Source: Streptomyces fagopyri
GTDB taxonomy: Bacteria; Actinomycetota; Actinomycetes; Streptomycetales; Streptomycetaceae
Reading direction: 5' to 3'
DNA: 64,000 bases
NCBI RefSeq assembly: GCF_009498275.1
Contig: NZ_CP045643.1
Location: forward strand, 3,224,001 to 3,288,000
Shown: positions 1 through 8,302 of the stretch, piece after piece
How positions within the stretch are numbered: position 1 is the stretch's first letter
Layout of the letters: every line of letters starts with the position of its first letter
Program-made: the position numbers and the translations under genes
Notes under the pieces: generated by a model
Told to the model about the DNA's origin: nothing
Database searches by the model: none
The model's input: only the letters and a program-made list of their open reading frames with translations

Positions 1-198
1 GGTGCCGCCGAGGGCGAGGATGCCACCGACGTCGTTCAGGTCGAGGGAGCGGTAGCGGCCGTCGAGCAGCCCCGCGTAACCGTCCTCGAATCCGATGACC
101 TCGTCCCCGAAGGTGGTGACCGCTCGGTGCACGACCGACCGGATCACTGCGTTCAGGCCCGGGCAGTCGCCGCCTGCGGTGAGAACTCCGATACGCAT
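1..198 (-). CDS. pfkA: ATP-dependent 6-phosphofructokinase, N-terminal part (cut by window edge)
   Basis: Only the first 66 codons are present; the rest lies left of the window. The N-terminus has the phosphofructokinase nucleotide-binding glycine motif GGDCPG (residues 9-14), followed by NAVIRSVV and a GFEDGYAGLL stretch, both typical of the actinobacterial PPi/ATP-PFK group. The enzyme phosphorylates fructose 6-phosphate in glycolysis. The ATG at 198 is preceded by AGGAGA with good spacing. It is divergent from pta, with a 377-bp shared upstream region, and together with pyk it makes this end of the window a central carbon cluster. Confidence 0.9.
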   Translation of the reverse strand, partial: MRIGVLTAGGDCPGLNAVIRSVVHRAVTTFGDEVIGFEDGYAGLLDGRYRSLDLNDVGGILALGGT

Positions 199-575
199 CG
201 TGCTGTGTCTCCTGCTCGCTGGTGGTTCGTGTGAGCCGGTCCGATTGTTTCATGACCCCAGGACCGACGCCGATTCCGCCCGAAGCCCCCCGGCACGGCG
301 CCCCGGGTGACATTCTCGACCCGTTCCCGGTCGAGCCACGTCAAGCCGCTGTCAGGCTCGGTCAGGCCTCCGCCAGACCTCCGTCAGACCTCTGTCACAC
401 CTCGCCGGCAAGGTCGCCCTGATGGGCGCCTTATCCACCCGCGGGGGTATTGTCAAGAGGATGCCGCCCACCCCGGTGGGCCATTTCCCGAGCCCGAAAA
501 CGGCACACGCGCCGCGAGACCCCGACAGAACACCTCACGTCACCGAACACCCCACGCCATGGATGGAGAGCACGC
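199..575. promoter_or_regulatory. Divergent pfkA/pta regulatory region with six 11-bp direct repeats
   Basis: This 377-bp gap holds no credible gene. Its main feature is a run of GTCA-type units whose first bases lie at 340, 351, 361, 372 (GCCA), 383 and 394, a spacing of 11, 10, 11, 11 and 11 bp. The last three units are nearly identical (GCCAGACCTCC, GTCAGACCTCT, GTCACACCTCG). Head-to-tail 11-bp units on one face of the helix are the layout of binding sites for OmpR-family regulators, including the Streptomyces PHO box (direct-repeat units with a GTTCA core). The match to the PHO consensus is imperfect, so the regulator's identity is an inference. Confidence 0.55.
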
Positions 576-2654
576 GTGACCCGCAGTGTCTACGTGACCG
601 GGATCGACCGCGGCGACGGCCGCCAGGTGGTCGAGCTGGGCGTCATGGAGCTCCTGACCCGCCAGGTCGACCGGGTCGGTGTCTTCCGCCCGCTCGTCCA
701 CGACGGCCCCGACCGGCTCTTCGAACTGCTGCGCGCCCGCTACCGGCTCGCCCAGGACCCGGCGACCGTCTACGGCATGGACTACCACGAGGCGTCCGCG
801 CTCCAGGCCGAGCAGGGCACGGACGAACTGGTCTCCACCCTCGTCGACCGCTTCCACCTGGTCGCACGCGACTACGACGTCGTCCTCGTCCTGGGCACCG
901 ACTACGCCGACACCCAGTTCCCGGACGAGCTGTCGCTGAACGCGCGGCTGGCGAACGAGTTCGGCGCCTCCGTGATCCCCGTCGTCGGCGGCCGCGGCCA
1001 GACCGCCGAGTCCGTGCGCGCCGAGACACGCAACGCGTACCGCGCCTACGACGGCCTCGGCTGCGACGTCCTCGCCATGATCGTGAACCGGGTGGCCCCG
1101 GCCGACCGCGCCGGACTCGGCGAGCGGCTCGACTCCCGCCTCCCGGTGCCGTGTTACGTCCTCCCGGACGAGCCGGCGCTCTCCGCGCCCACCCTCGCCC
1201 AGATCACCCACGCCCTCGACGGCAAGGTGCTCCTCGGCGACGAGGCGGGACTCGCCCGTGACGCGCTCGACTTCGTCTTCGGCGGCGCCATGCTGCCGAA
1301 CTTCCTCAACGCCCTGACCCCGGGCTGTCTGGTGGTCACCCCCGGCGACCGCGCCGACCTGGTCGTCGGCGCGCTCGCCGCGCACAGCGCGGGCACCCCG
1401 CCCATAGCCGGGGTCCTGCTCACCCTGAACGAGCGCCCCAGCGACGAGGTCCTCACGCTCGCCGCCCGCCTCGCCCCCGGCACCCCGGTGATCTCGGTCG
1501 CCGGGACCTCCTTCCCCACGGCGGCCGAACTCTTCTCCCTGGAGGGGAAGCTGAACGCCGCCACGCCCCGCAAGGCGGAGACCGCTCTCGGCCTCTTCGA
1601 GCAGTACGTGGACACCGCCGACCTCCTCAGCCGTGTCTCGGCCCCGAGCAGCGACCGCGTGACCCCGATGATGTTCGAGCACAAGCTCCTCGAACAGGCC
1701 CGCTCCGACCGGCGGCGGGTGGTGCTTCCCGAGGGGACCGAGACACGTGTCCTGCACGCGGCGGAGGTGCTGCTGCGCCGGCGCGTGTGCGACCTGACGC
1801 TGCTCGGGCCGGAGGACCAGATCCGCAAGAAGGCCGCCGATCTCGGCATCGACCTGGCCGGCTGCCGTCTCATCGACCCGGCGACCTCCGAGCTGCGCGG
1901 CCGCTTCGCCGAGAGGTACGCCGCGCTGCGCGCCCACCGTGGCGTCACCGTCGAGCTGGCGTACGACGTCGTCGCGGACGTGAACTACTTCGGGACGCTG
2001 ATGGTCGAGGAGGGGCTGGCCGACGGCATGGTGTCCGGCTCCGTGCACTCCACCGCCGCCACCATCCGGCCCGCCTTCGAGATCATCAGGACCAGGGCGG
2101 ACACGAAGATCGTCTCCTCGGTCTTCTTCATGTGCCTCGCCGACAAGGTCCTCGTCTACGGCGACTGCGCCGTGAACCCCGACCCGAACGCCGAGCAGCT
2201 GTGCGACATCGCCATCCAGTCGGCGGCCACCGCCGAACGGTTCGGTGTCGAGCCGCGGATCGCGATGCTGTCCTACTCGACCGGCACGTCCGGTTCGGGC
2301 GCCGACGTCGACAAGGTGCGCGAGGCCACGGATCTGGTACGGCTGCGGCGCGACGACCTGAAGATCGAGGGGCCGATCCAGTACGACGCCGCCGTCGAAC
2401 CCTCCGTCGCGGCGACCAAGCTGCCGGACTCCGACGTCGCCGGACAGGCGTCCGTGCTCATCTTCCCGGACCTCAACACCGGCAACAACACCTACAAGGC
2501 CGTGCAGCGCTCGGCCGGCGCGATCGCGGTCGGCCCGGTCCTCCAGGGCCTGCGCAAGCCCGTCAACGACCTCTCCCGCGGCGCGCTCGTGCAGGACATC
2601 GTCAACACGGTCGCCATCACGGCGATCCAGGCCCAGACTCCGGGCGACGGATGA
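576..2654 (+). CDS. pta: Phosphate acetyltransferase (long form)
   Basis: Pta converts acetyl-CoA and phosphate to acetyl phosphate, the first step of the acetate overflow/uptake route completed by AckA. The 692-residue protein has the long three-part architecture: an N-terminal dethiobiotin-synthetase-like domain (about 1-200), a DRTGG domain (about 210-320) and the catalytic PTA domain (about 360-690), where SYSTGTSGSG and the C-terminal segment around FPDLNTGNNTYKA are conserved. The start was set at GTG 576, where translation reads VTRSVYVTG and GGAGAG lies 5 nt upstream; the frame is open further upstream but has no site. It overlaps or nearly abuts ackA, consistent with one operon. Confidence 0.95.
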   Translation: MTRSVYVTGIDRGDGRQVVELGVMELLTRQVDRVGVFRPLVHDGPDRLFELLRARYRLAQDPATVYGMDYHEASALQAEQGTDELVSTLVDRFHLVARDYDVVLVLGTDYADTQFPDELSLNARLANEFGASVIPVVGGRGQTAESVRAETRNAYRAYDGLGCDVLAMIVNRVAPADRAGLGERLDSRLPVPCYVLPDEPALSAPTLAQITHALDGKVLLGDEAGLARDALDFVFGGAMLPNFLNALTPGCLVVTPGDRADLVVGALAAHSAGTPPIAGVLLTLNERPSDEVLTLAARLAPGTPVISVAGTSFPTAAELFSLEGKLNAATPRKAETALGLFEQYVDTADLLSRVSAPSSDRVTPMMFEHKLLEQARSDRRRVVLPEGTETRVLHAAEVLLRRRVCDLTLLGPEDQIRKKAADLGIDLAGCRLIDPATSELRGRFAERYAALRAHRGVTVELAYDVVADVNYFGTLMVEEGLADGMVSGSVHSTAATIRPAFEIIRTRADTKIVSSVFFMCLADKVLVYGDCAVNPDPNAEQLCDIAIQSAATAERFGVEPRIAMLSYSTGTSGSGADVDKVREATDLVRLRRDDLKIEGPIQYDAAVEPSVAATKLPDSDVAGQASVLIFPDLNTGNNTYKAVQRSAGAIAVGPVLQGLRKPVNDLSRGALVQDIVNTVAITAIQAQTPGDG

Positions 2655-2767
2655 CCGCCGCACCGCGCCGCCCGGCCCGGTCCGCGGGCACCGGCCCCGG
2701 ACCGGCCGCCGGCCCCGGCAACGGCCGCGGACCCGAACCCGAACCCGACCCAGAAGGCATCCCCGCA

Positions 2768-3985
2768 GTGACCGCCACCCGTGTCCTCGTCCTCAACTCC
2801 GGCTCCTCGTCGCTGAAGTACCAGCTCCTCGACATGCGCGACAGCAGCCGCCTCGCCACGGGCCTCGTCGAACGCATCGGCGAGCGGACGTCCCGCCTGA
2901 AGCACACGGCGCTCACCACGGGCGCGACCCGGGAGACGACCGGCCCCGTCACCGACCACGCCGCCGCGCTCAAGGCCGTGGCCGAGGAGCTCGGCCGGGA
3001 CGGGCTCGGGCTCGACTCCCCCGAGCTGGCCGCGATCGGCCACCGGGTCGTGCACGGCGGGAGTTCCTTCACCGAACCGGCGATCGTCGACGACGCCGTG
3101 CTCGCGGAGATCGAGCGACTGGTCCCGCTCGCGCCGCTGCACAACCCGGCGAACCTGACGGGTATCCGTACGGCCCGTTCGCTGCGCCCCGACCTTCCCC
3201 AGGTCGCCGTCTTCGACACCGCCTTCCACACCACCATGCCGGAGTCGGCCGCGCGCTACGCGATCGACGTGAGCACCGCCGACGAGTACCGCATCCGGCG
3301 CTACGGCTTCCACGGCACCTCGCACGCCTATGTGTCCCGGGAGACCGCGAAGCTCCTCGGCAAGGCGCCCCAGGACGTGAACGTCATCGTGCTGCACCTC
3401 GGCAACGGGGCCTCCGCGTCCGCCGTGCGCGGCGGCCGTTGCGTGGACACCTCCATGGGGCTCACGCCGCTGGAGGGACTCGTCATGGGGACCCGGTCCG
3501 GCGACGTGGATCCCGCGGTCATCCTCCATTTGGCGCGCGTTGGCGGGATGTCCACGGACGAGACCGACACTTTGCTCAACAAGAAGAGCGGCCTGATCGG
3601 TCTGTGCGGCGACAACGACATGCGGGAGATCCGACGCCGTGTCGACGAGGGTGACGAGCAGGCGCGGCTCGCCTTCGACATCTACATCCACCGCCTGAAG
3701 AAGTACATCGGTGCCTATTACGCGGTACTGGGCCGGGTGGACGCGATCGCCTTCACCGCGGGGGTCGGCGAGAACGCCGCCGCGGTGCGCGAGGCCGCGC
3801 TCGCCGGTCTGGAGGAACTCGGCCTGGCGGTCGACGCGGGCCTGAACGCGGCTCGAGGGGACGGAGCCAGAATCGTCTCCCCCGAGGGCGCACGGGTCAC
3901 GGTCGCCGTGGTGCCGACCGACGAGGAACTGGAGATCGCCACGCAGACCTACGCACTCGTGGGCGCGTCCCACGACCTCACCTGA
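2768..3985 (+). CDS. ackA: Acetate kinase
   Basis: AckA interconverts acetyl phosphate plus ADP with acetate plus ATP. The 405-residue product has the normal length and the ASKHA-family landmarks NSGSSSLKY at the N-terminus, GHRVVHGG, FDTAFHTTMP, HLGNGASA, MGTRSGDVDP and FTAGVGENA. The start is GTG 2768, with AGAAGG ten nt upstream. An in-frame ATG at 2651 overlaps the pta stop (ATGA) and would add a 39-residue Pro/Arg-rich leader absent from known acetate kinases. That leader may still be translated for coupling, so the start is less certain than the identity. Confidence 0.95.
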   Translation: MTATRVLVLNSGSSSLKYQLLDMRDSSRLATGLVERIGERTSRLKHTALTTGATRETTGPVTDHAAALKAVAEELGRDGLGLDSPELAAIGHRVVHGGSSFTEPAIVDDAVLAEIERLVPLAPLHNPANLTGIRTARSLRPDLPQVAVFDTAFHTTMPESAARYAIDVSTADEYRIRRYGFHGTSHAYVSRETAKLLGKAPQDVNVIVLHLGNGASASAVRGGRCVDTSMGLTPLEGLVMGTRSGDVDPAVILHLARVGGMSTDETDTLLNKKSGLIGLCGDNDMREIRRRVDEGDEQARLAFDIYIHRLKKYIGAYYAVLGRVDAIAFTAGVGENAAAVREAALAGLEELGLAVDAGLNAARGDGARIVSPEGARVTVAVVPTDEELEIATQTYALVGASHDLT

Positions 3986-4018
3986 GCGGCATCGCGCCCC
4001 TTTGTATCTTCCGCCAGA

Positions 4019-4058
4019 CGGAATATTCCGTAGCGAAACAAACCGATAGGATCGCCCC
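4019..4058 (+). promoter_or_regulatory. pyk promoter with 12-bp palindrome; predicted leaderless start
   Basis: TAGGAT (4047-4052) is a good -10 box that ends 6 nt before the pyk ATG, and no Shine-Dalgarno sequence is present, so transcription probably starts at or next to the ATG. The perfect palindrome CGGAATATTCCG (4019-4030) lies where the -35 region would be and could be an operator. The 73-bp gap also separates pyk from ackA, so pyk has its own promoter in addition to any read-through. Confidence 0.55.
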
Positions 4059-5492
4059 ATGCGCCGTTCGAAAATCGTCTGTACTCTCGGCCCCGCGGTC
4101 GACTCCCACGAGCAGCTCGTCGCGCTGATCGAAGCCGGCATGAACGTGGCCCGCTTCAACTTCAGCCACGGCTCGCACGCCGAGCACCAGGGCCGCTACG
4201 ACCGCGTCCGGGCCGCCTCGGCCGAGACCGGCAGGGCGATCGGTGTCCTCGCCGACCTGCAGGGCCCGAAGATCCGTCTGGAGACCTTCGCCGAGGGACC
4301 CGTCGAGCTGGTGCGCGGTGACGAGTTCACCATCACCACCGAGGACGTGCCCGGCGACAAGCAGATCTGCGGCACGACCTACAAGGGCCTGCCGGGCGAC
4401 GTCTCCAAGGGCGACCAGATCCTCATCAACGACGGCAACGTCGAGCTGAAGGTCGTCGAGGTCGAGGGTCCCCGGGTCAAGACGGTCGTCATCGAGGGCG
4501 GCGTGATCTCGGACCACAAGGGCATCAACCTCCCCGGCACCGCCGTGAACGTGCCGGCGCTGTCCGAGAAGGACGTCGAGGACCTGCGTTTCGCCCTGCG
4601 GATGGGCTGCGACATGGTCGCCCTCTCCTTCGTGCGCGACGCCGACGACGTGAACGACGTCCACAAGGTGATGGACGAGGAGGGCCGCCGCGTCCCCGTC
4701 ATCGCCAAGGTGGAGAAGCCGCAGGCGGTCGCGAACATGGACGCCGTCGTCGCGGCGTTCGACGCCGTCATGGTGGCCCGTGGCGACCTGGCCGTCGAGT
4801 ACCCGCTGGAGAAGGTCCCGATGGTGCAGAAGCGCCTCGTGGAACTCTGCCGCCGCAACGCCAAGCCGGTGATCGTCGCGACCCAGATGATGGAGTCGAT
4901 GATCACCAACTCGCGCCCGACCCGCGCCGAGGCCTCCGACGTGGCCAACGCGATCCTCGACGGCGCCGACGCGGTCATGCTGTCCGCCGAGTCGTCCGTG
5001 GGCGCGTACCCGATCGAGACGGTCAAGACGATGTCGAAGATCGTCGTGGCGGCGGAGGAGGAGCTGCTCTCCAAGGGACTGCAGCCCCTGGTCCCCGGCA
5101 AGAAGCCGCGCACGCAGGGCGGTTCGGTCGCCCGCGCCGCCTGCGAGATCGCCGACTTCCTCGGCGGCAGGGGCCTGGTCGCCTTCACCAAGTCCGGTGA
5201 CACCGCGCGCCGGCTGTCGCGCTACCGCGCGTCGCAGCCGATCCTGGCCTTCACCACGGACGAGGGCACCCGCAACCAGCTGACGCTGAGCTGGGGCGTC
5301 GAGTCCCACGTGGTGCCGTTCGTCAACAGCACGGACGAGATGGTCGACCTGGTCGACCATGAGCTGCAGAAGCTCAAGCGGTTCAACGACGGCGACGTCG
5401 TCGTCATGACCGCGGGTTCGCCCCCCGGCGTGCCCGGCACCACCAACATGGTCCGGGTGCACCACCTGGGCGAGAGCGGCCGCACCGCCTGA
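4059..5492 (+). CDS. pyk: Pyruvate kinase
   Basis: This enzyme transfers phosphate from phosphoenolpyruvate to ADP. The 477-residue protein is full length. It opens with MRRSKIVCTLGPA and FNFSHGSH (K+/ADP site), has the catalytic region VIAKVEKPQAV, the Mg-binding MVARGDLAVE, and KPVIVATQMMESM, and ends in the allosteric C domain. It follows ackA by 73 bp, joining the acetate genes to the last step of glycolysis. The ATG at 4059 has no ribosome site and is probably leaderless. Streptomyces usually carries two pyruvate kinases; this is likely the one linked to pta-ackA. Confidence 0.95.
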   Translation: MRRSKIVCTLGPAVDSHEQLVALIEAGMNVARFNFSHGSHAEHQGRYDRVRAASAETGRAIGVLADLQGPKIRLETFAEGPVELVRGDEFTITTEDVPGDKQICGTTYKGLPGDVSKGDQILINDGNVELKVVEVEGPRVKTVVIEGGVISDHKGINLPGTAVNVPALSEKDVEDLRFALRMGCDMVALSFVRDADDVNDVHKVMDEEGRRVPVIAKVEKPQAVANMDAVVAAFDAVMVARGDLAVEYPLEKVPMVQKRLVELCRRNAKPVIVATQMMESMITNSRPTRAEASDVANAILDGADAVMLSAESSVGAYPIETVKTMSKIVVAAEEELLSKGLQPLVPGKKPRTQGGSVARAACEIADFLGGRGLVAFTKSGDTARRLSRYRASQPILAFTTDEGTRNQLTLSWGVESHVVPFVNSTDEMVDLVDHELQKLKRFNDGDVVVMTAGSPPGVPGTTNMVRVHHLGESGRTA

Positions 5493-5516
5493 TCCGCGGC
5501 CGCGGTCCCCGTACGC

Positions 5517-5555
5517 CACCGAGGGCGCCCCCTGCGACAGGGGGCGCCCTCGGTG
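5517..5555. terminator. Strong terminator between pyk and the converging surface-protein operon
   Basis: A perfect 17-bp stem (5517-5533 with 5539-5555) closes a 5-nt loop GCGAC. It lies 24 bp after the pyk stop and 58 bp after the end of the leftward operon, so it can serve both strands. There is no T-run, which is normal for Streptomyces terminators. Confidence 0.85.
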
Positions 5556-5613
5556 TGTTGCGGCTCCCGGACGGGTTCGTGGGCGGGTCCGAGGACCCGC
5601 GGGCCAGGACCGG

Positions 5614-6930
5614 TCAGCTGACGTACTGGTGCAGCCCGGGTATGGTCAGCGACCCGCCGAACTGCCCGGCCTGTACGACCTTCACCTTGGTGAAGTAGAT
5701 CAGCGGGATGTTCAGCGGCGGCGGGTTGTCCGGGTCGAACGTGATCGGGATCAGACCGAGCAGGTTCCCGGAGATGCTCTCCGTGTACATGACGGTCTTG
5801 CCGTCGCGGATGGTGGACGTCGTCCCCTTGCCCGCCTGTACGTGGTACGTCTTGCCGGACTGCTCGTCGTTCACCGTCTGGTGCAGGTCGCCGATGTCCG
5901 TGCCGTCGGAGATCACGTACTTCAGGACCCTCTTGACCTTGCCGCTGGCGGTCTTCACCTTCACCACGCCCTGGTAGTCGGCGCCCTTGAGCAGCAGGGA
6001 GCTGGCGTTCAGGTACCACGGGTCGTCGGGCAGCAGTACCGGGTTGTCGACACCGCCCTCCGCGTCCGTGGCGACCGGGCAGTCCGAGGGGTCCGTGGTG
6101 GCACTCGCGGACGGGCTGGGGGACGAGGTGGCCGCGTCGGCGGCGTCCTTGACCGCCTTCGTGGTGTCCTCGGCCGCCTTGGTCGCCGTGTCGGTCGTGT
6201 CCTTCACGGCCTTCTTGACCGTGTCGGTGACCTTACCGGCGGTGTCCTTGACGGTGCCGGACGCGCCCTTGTCCGCACTGCCCTTGGTCGCGCTCGCCGA
6301 GGCGGACGCGGAGGGGGTGGCCGACGGCGTGGGGGTGGAGCTCGCGGTGGAGCCGCTGCCGCCGGTGAGGACGCCCGTGATCGTGTCGCCGATGGCGCCC
6401 AGCAGGCCGCCGCCGTCCGCGGAGGCCGACGGGGTCGCCGCCTTGTCCTCGCCACCGCCGGCGCTGCCGCCGCTCTGGGCCGACTTGCTCGCGGACGGCG
6501 TCGGGTCGGACCCGGCCTTGTCGTCGGAACCTGAATCCGACGAAGAGGTCTTGTCCGGGGAGGCGCCTGCCGAGGAGGTCGGTTCCGTCTTGCCGGGCGA
6601 CGCGGTGGAGCTCGCCGAGGAGGAGGCGGAGGGCGTCGGCGTGGCCGAGGCGTCCTTGCCGTCCTTGGAGCCGTCCACGGCCTCGACGCACTTCTGGTAT
6701 TCGTCCACCGTCAGGCTCTTGGACGACGGGTGGTCGTCCGCCTGCGCGAGCGTGGGGGTGAAGCCCATGCCCATGAGGACGGCGGTCGGCATCGCCGCGA
6801 TGGCCACGGCTTTGCCCGCGGGAACATGGAATCTGGTGAACAGGGGCTTCCTGGGGGCCGCGTGCCGCGGTCCGGTTCTCACCCGGGACGCGTCCGCGTC
6901 CGTCCCACGGGTCGCCTCGTCAGCCGACAC
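5614..6930 (-). CDS. Exported Ser/Ala-rich surface protein of the DUF6230/DUF6114 module
   Basis: This is a 438-residue protein of unknown function. A basic N-terminus (about 1-40) precedes a hydrophobic stretch (KAVAIAAMPTAVLMGMGF, about 42-60) ending near AQADD, which reads as a signal peptide. Residues about 85-260 are low-complexity Ser/Ala/Thr/Pro/Gly/Lys with Lys-Ala-Asp-Thr repeats (VKDT, TKAAEDTTK), probably an extended wall-spanning stalk. The C-terminal 170 residues are ordered, begin near DCPVATDAEGG and read LLLKGADYQGV, as in a folded beta domain. The GTG start at 6930 overlaps the upstream DUF6114 gene by 11 bp, so the two are translationally coupled. Confidence 0.8.
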   Translation of the reverse strand: MSADEATRGTDADASRVRTGPRHAAPRKPLFTRFHVPAGKAVAIAAMPTAVLMGMGFTPTLAQADDHPSSKSLTVDEYQKCVEAVDGSKDGKDASATPTPSASSSASSTASPGKTEPTSSAGASPDKTSSSDSGSDDKAGSDPTPSASKSAQSGGSAGGGEDKAATPSASADGGGLLGAIGDTITGVLTGGSGSTASSTPTPSATPSASASASATKGSADKGASGTVKDTAGKVTDTVKKAVKDTTDTATKAAEDTTKAVKDAADAATSSPSPSASATTDPSDCPVATDAEGGVDNPVLLPDDPWYLNASSLLLKGADYQGVVKVKTASGKVKRVLKYVISDGTDIGDLHQTVNDEQSGKTYHVQAGKGTTSTIRDGKTVMYTESISGNLLGLIPITFDPDNPPPLNIPLIYFTKVKVVQAGQFGGSLTIPGLHQYVS

Positions 6931-7543
6931 TGTGCCTCCCGTTCGCCCCGTAGGCGGAGCTCATTCCTGGCAGGTCCGTCGGTTCGCCGCCCGTCTCGCC
7001 GGCGTCCGCGGGACCCGCGCCGTCCACGCCGTCCGGGGTGCCGGTGGATTCCGGGGCCTGCGGCGCGTGCGGGGTGTTCGGGGCATCGGAGGCGCTCGGG
7101 GCGCCGCCCTGGCTCTTGTACGTCGACCTGCGCTTCTCGTCGCCGGAGTCGCCCGGGGCCCAGGACACCGCCATCGCCCCGCCGATCAGCGCGAACAGGA
7201 AGCCGATGAGGAAGCCGCCGAGGTTGGCCACCGGGATGGACACCAGGGCCAGCAGGATCGCCGCGACTCCGGCGAAGGTCCGTACGTGCCGCTGGAACCA
7301 GAGACTGATGCCCAGTACGCCGAGCAGCACACCGATGATCAGGGAGCCGGCACCGGCCGTGGTGGACATCGCCAGCGTCAGATGACCGATCTGGAGATTC
7401 GCGTACGGGAAGTAGGCGATGGGGAAACCGCCGAGCAGGACGAACAGCCCGGCCCAGAACGGGCGTTCGCCCCTCCAGGACCGGAAGTTCCGCCGGAAGA
7501 CTTGGAGATAGTGCTCGCTCTGCCCGGGTGACTCGGCGCTCAT
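6920..7543 (-). CDS. DUF6114-type integral membrane protein
   Basis: This 207-residue protein has four to five hydrophobic helices in its first 140 residues, starting with FWAGLFVLLGGFPIAYFPY and then GAGSLIIGVLLGVLGISLW, FAGVAAILLALVSIPVA and GGFLIGFLFALIGGAMAV. A Pro/Ala/Gly-rich hydrophilic tail follows. This matches the Streptomyces DUF6114 family, which has no established function. The ATG at 7543 has AGGGAG 9 nt upstream. The gene sits between the DUF6230 gene and the Ser/Ala-rich exported protein, suggesting a membrane partner of the two secreted proteins. The family name is from memory. Confidence 0.75.
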   Translation of the reverse strand: MSAESPGQSEHYLQVFRRNFRSWRGERPFWAGLFVLLGGFPIAYFPYANLQIGHLTLAMSTTAGAGSLIIGVLLGVLGISLWFQRHVRTFAGVAAILLALVSIPVANLGGFLIGFLFALIGGAMAVSWAPGDSGDEKRRSTYKSQGGAPSASDAPNTPHAPQAPESTGTPDGVDGAGPADAGETGGEPTDLPGMSSAYGANGRHSVG

Positions 7544-7570
7544 GGAAAACGGCTCCCTGGAACGGCTTAC

Positions 7571-7585
7571 TGTGAGAAATTCACA
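7571..7585. promoter_or_regulatory. TGTGA-N5-TCACA inverted repeat before the DUF6114 gene
   Basis: TGTGAGAAATTCACA is a 15-bp inverted repeat with 5-bp arms, 28 bp upstream of the DUF6114 start. It resembles a CRP/FNR half-site pair but has a 5-bp rather than 6-bp spacer, so it is not a proper Crp site. Its position after a terminator suggests that the DUF6114 gene has its own promoter here. Confidence 0.4.
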
Positions 7586-7601
7586 TACTGCGGAAAGGGG
7601 T

Positions 7602-7640
7602 GGGGCGGGCGGGGCAGCTGCCGGCTCCCCCGCCCGCCCC
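7602..7640 (-). terminator. GC-only hairpin after the DUF6230 gene
   Basis: A 13-bp perfect G+C stem (7602-7614 with 7628-7640) closes a 13-nt loop, 9 bp past the DUF6230 stop and 59 bp before the DUF6114 start. It would end or attenuate the first transcript, leaving the two downstream genes at lower or separately controlled levels. Confidence 0.75.
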
Positions 7641-7648
7641 CTGAGTGC

Positions 7649-8302
7649 CTAGTAGCACTCCTTGGTACCCGTAGACACCGACATCTTCAGGCCACTGAGC
7701 TTGAACGTGCCGGCGGTGGTCGCCCACGCCGTCTGCTTCACGTCGGTGAGCTCCGCGGACTCCGCCTGCTGGGCGAAGCCGTAGGGGTTGGCCTGCTCGC
7801 CGCCACCCTTCATGCCGGGGCCCTTGCCGCCCTTCTCAACACCCGTGTCACCGGCGGCGACGCCGATGTCGATGTTGTGGAAGGTGGCATTGGCCTCGAG
7901 GTCCTCGACGTCGATGTACAGGTTCTCGGCCTGTACCGCGTCGTGACCCGCGCCGCCCGCCCTGAGGATCAGGCTGACCGACCCGAGCAACGGGATGTTC
8001 GGCGTGACCACGGACTGGCACATGTTCGTGATCGACGCGGACTTGAACGCCGACACCGCGACGGGGTGAGCCGTCTTCTTGCCATCGAGGGTGTAACCCG
8101 CGTCAATGGCTCCGTACTGCGAGAAACCCTTGCCGTTGAGCGAGTCCGCCGAGACCTTGAACGACTGGCCGGAGACGCTGAACGACGCGGCGAGAGCACC
8201 CTGCGCGAGGGCAACACCTATCGCTGCCGTGGCGGCCACGCTGGGCACCATCACGACGGCGAACCGCTTCCATCTGGTCCCGCCACGCACCTGGGACTGC
8301 AT
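7649..8302 (-). CDS. Secreted DUF6230-family protein (often mis-named cholesterol esterase)
   Basis: This 217-residue protein starts with basic residues (MQSQVRGGTRWKRF) and a hydrophobic signal segment (VVMVPSVAATAAIGVALAQGALA) ending at AAS, so it is likely exported. The mature part is rich in beta-type sequence with two late cysteines, including the penultimate Cys of TKECY. I recognise it as the Streptomyces DUF6230 family, which databases often label cholesterol esterase; no Ser-His-Asp esterase signature (GxSxG) is visible, so the label is doubtful. The start at 8302 has GAAGGAGG 5 nt upstream; the frame opens 8 codons earlier at 8326 without a site. It heads the leftward module. Confidence 0.75.
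   Translation of the reverse strand: MQSQVRGGTRWKRFAVVMVPSVAATAAIGVALAQGALAASFSVSGQSFKVSADSLNGKGFSQYGAIDAGYTLDGKKTAHPVAVSAFKSASITNMCQSVVTPNIPLLGSVSLILRAGGAGHDAVQAENLYIDVEDLEANATFHNIDIGVAAGDTGVEKGGKGPGMKGGGEQANPYGFAQQAESAELTDVKQTAWATTAGTFKLSGLKMSVSTGTKECY

Noticed and set aside
540..2663. 707-codon minus-strand frame opposite pta
   Set aside because: It is a reverse-strand shadow of pta with typical Asp/Gly/Val/Arg composition and no family match.
2651..2767. Upstream ATG for ackA overlapping the pta stop
   Set aside because: It adds a 39-residue Pro/Arg tail absent from acetate kinases; the GTG at 2768 starts the conserved sequence.
7571..7585. True Crp binding site
   Set aside because: The spacer is 5 bp, not the 6-8 bp needed; kept only as an inverted repeat.
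7649..8302. Annotation as cholesterol esterase
   Set aside because: No GxSxG or other catalytic triad pattern is visible in this 217-residue beta-rich exported protein.
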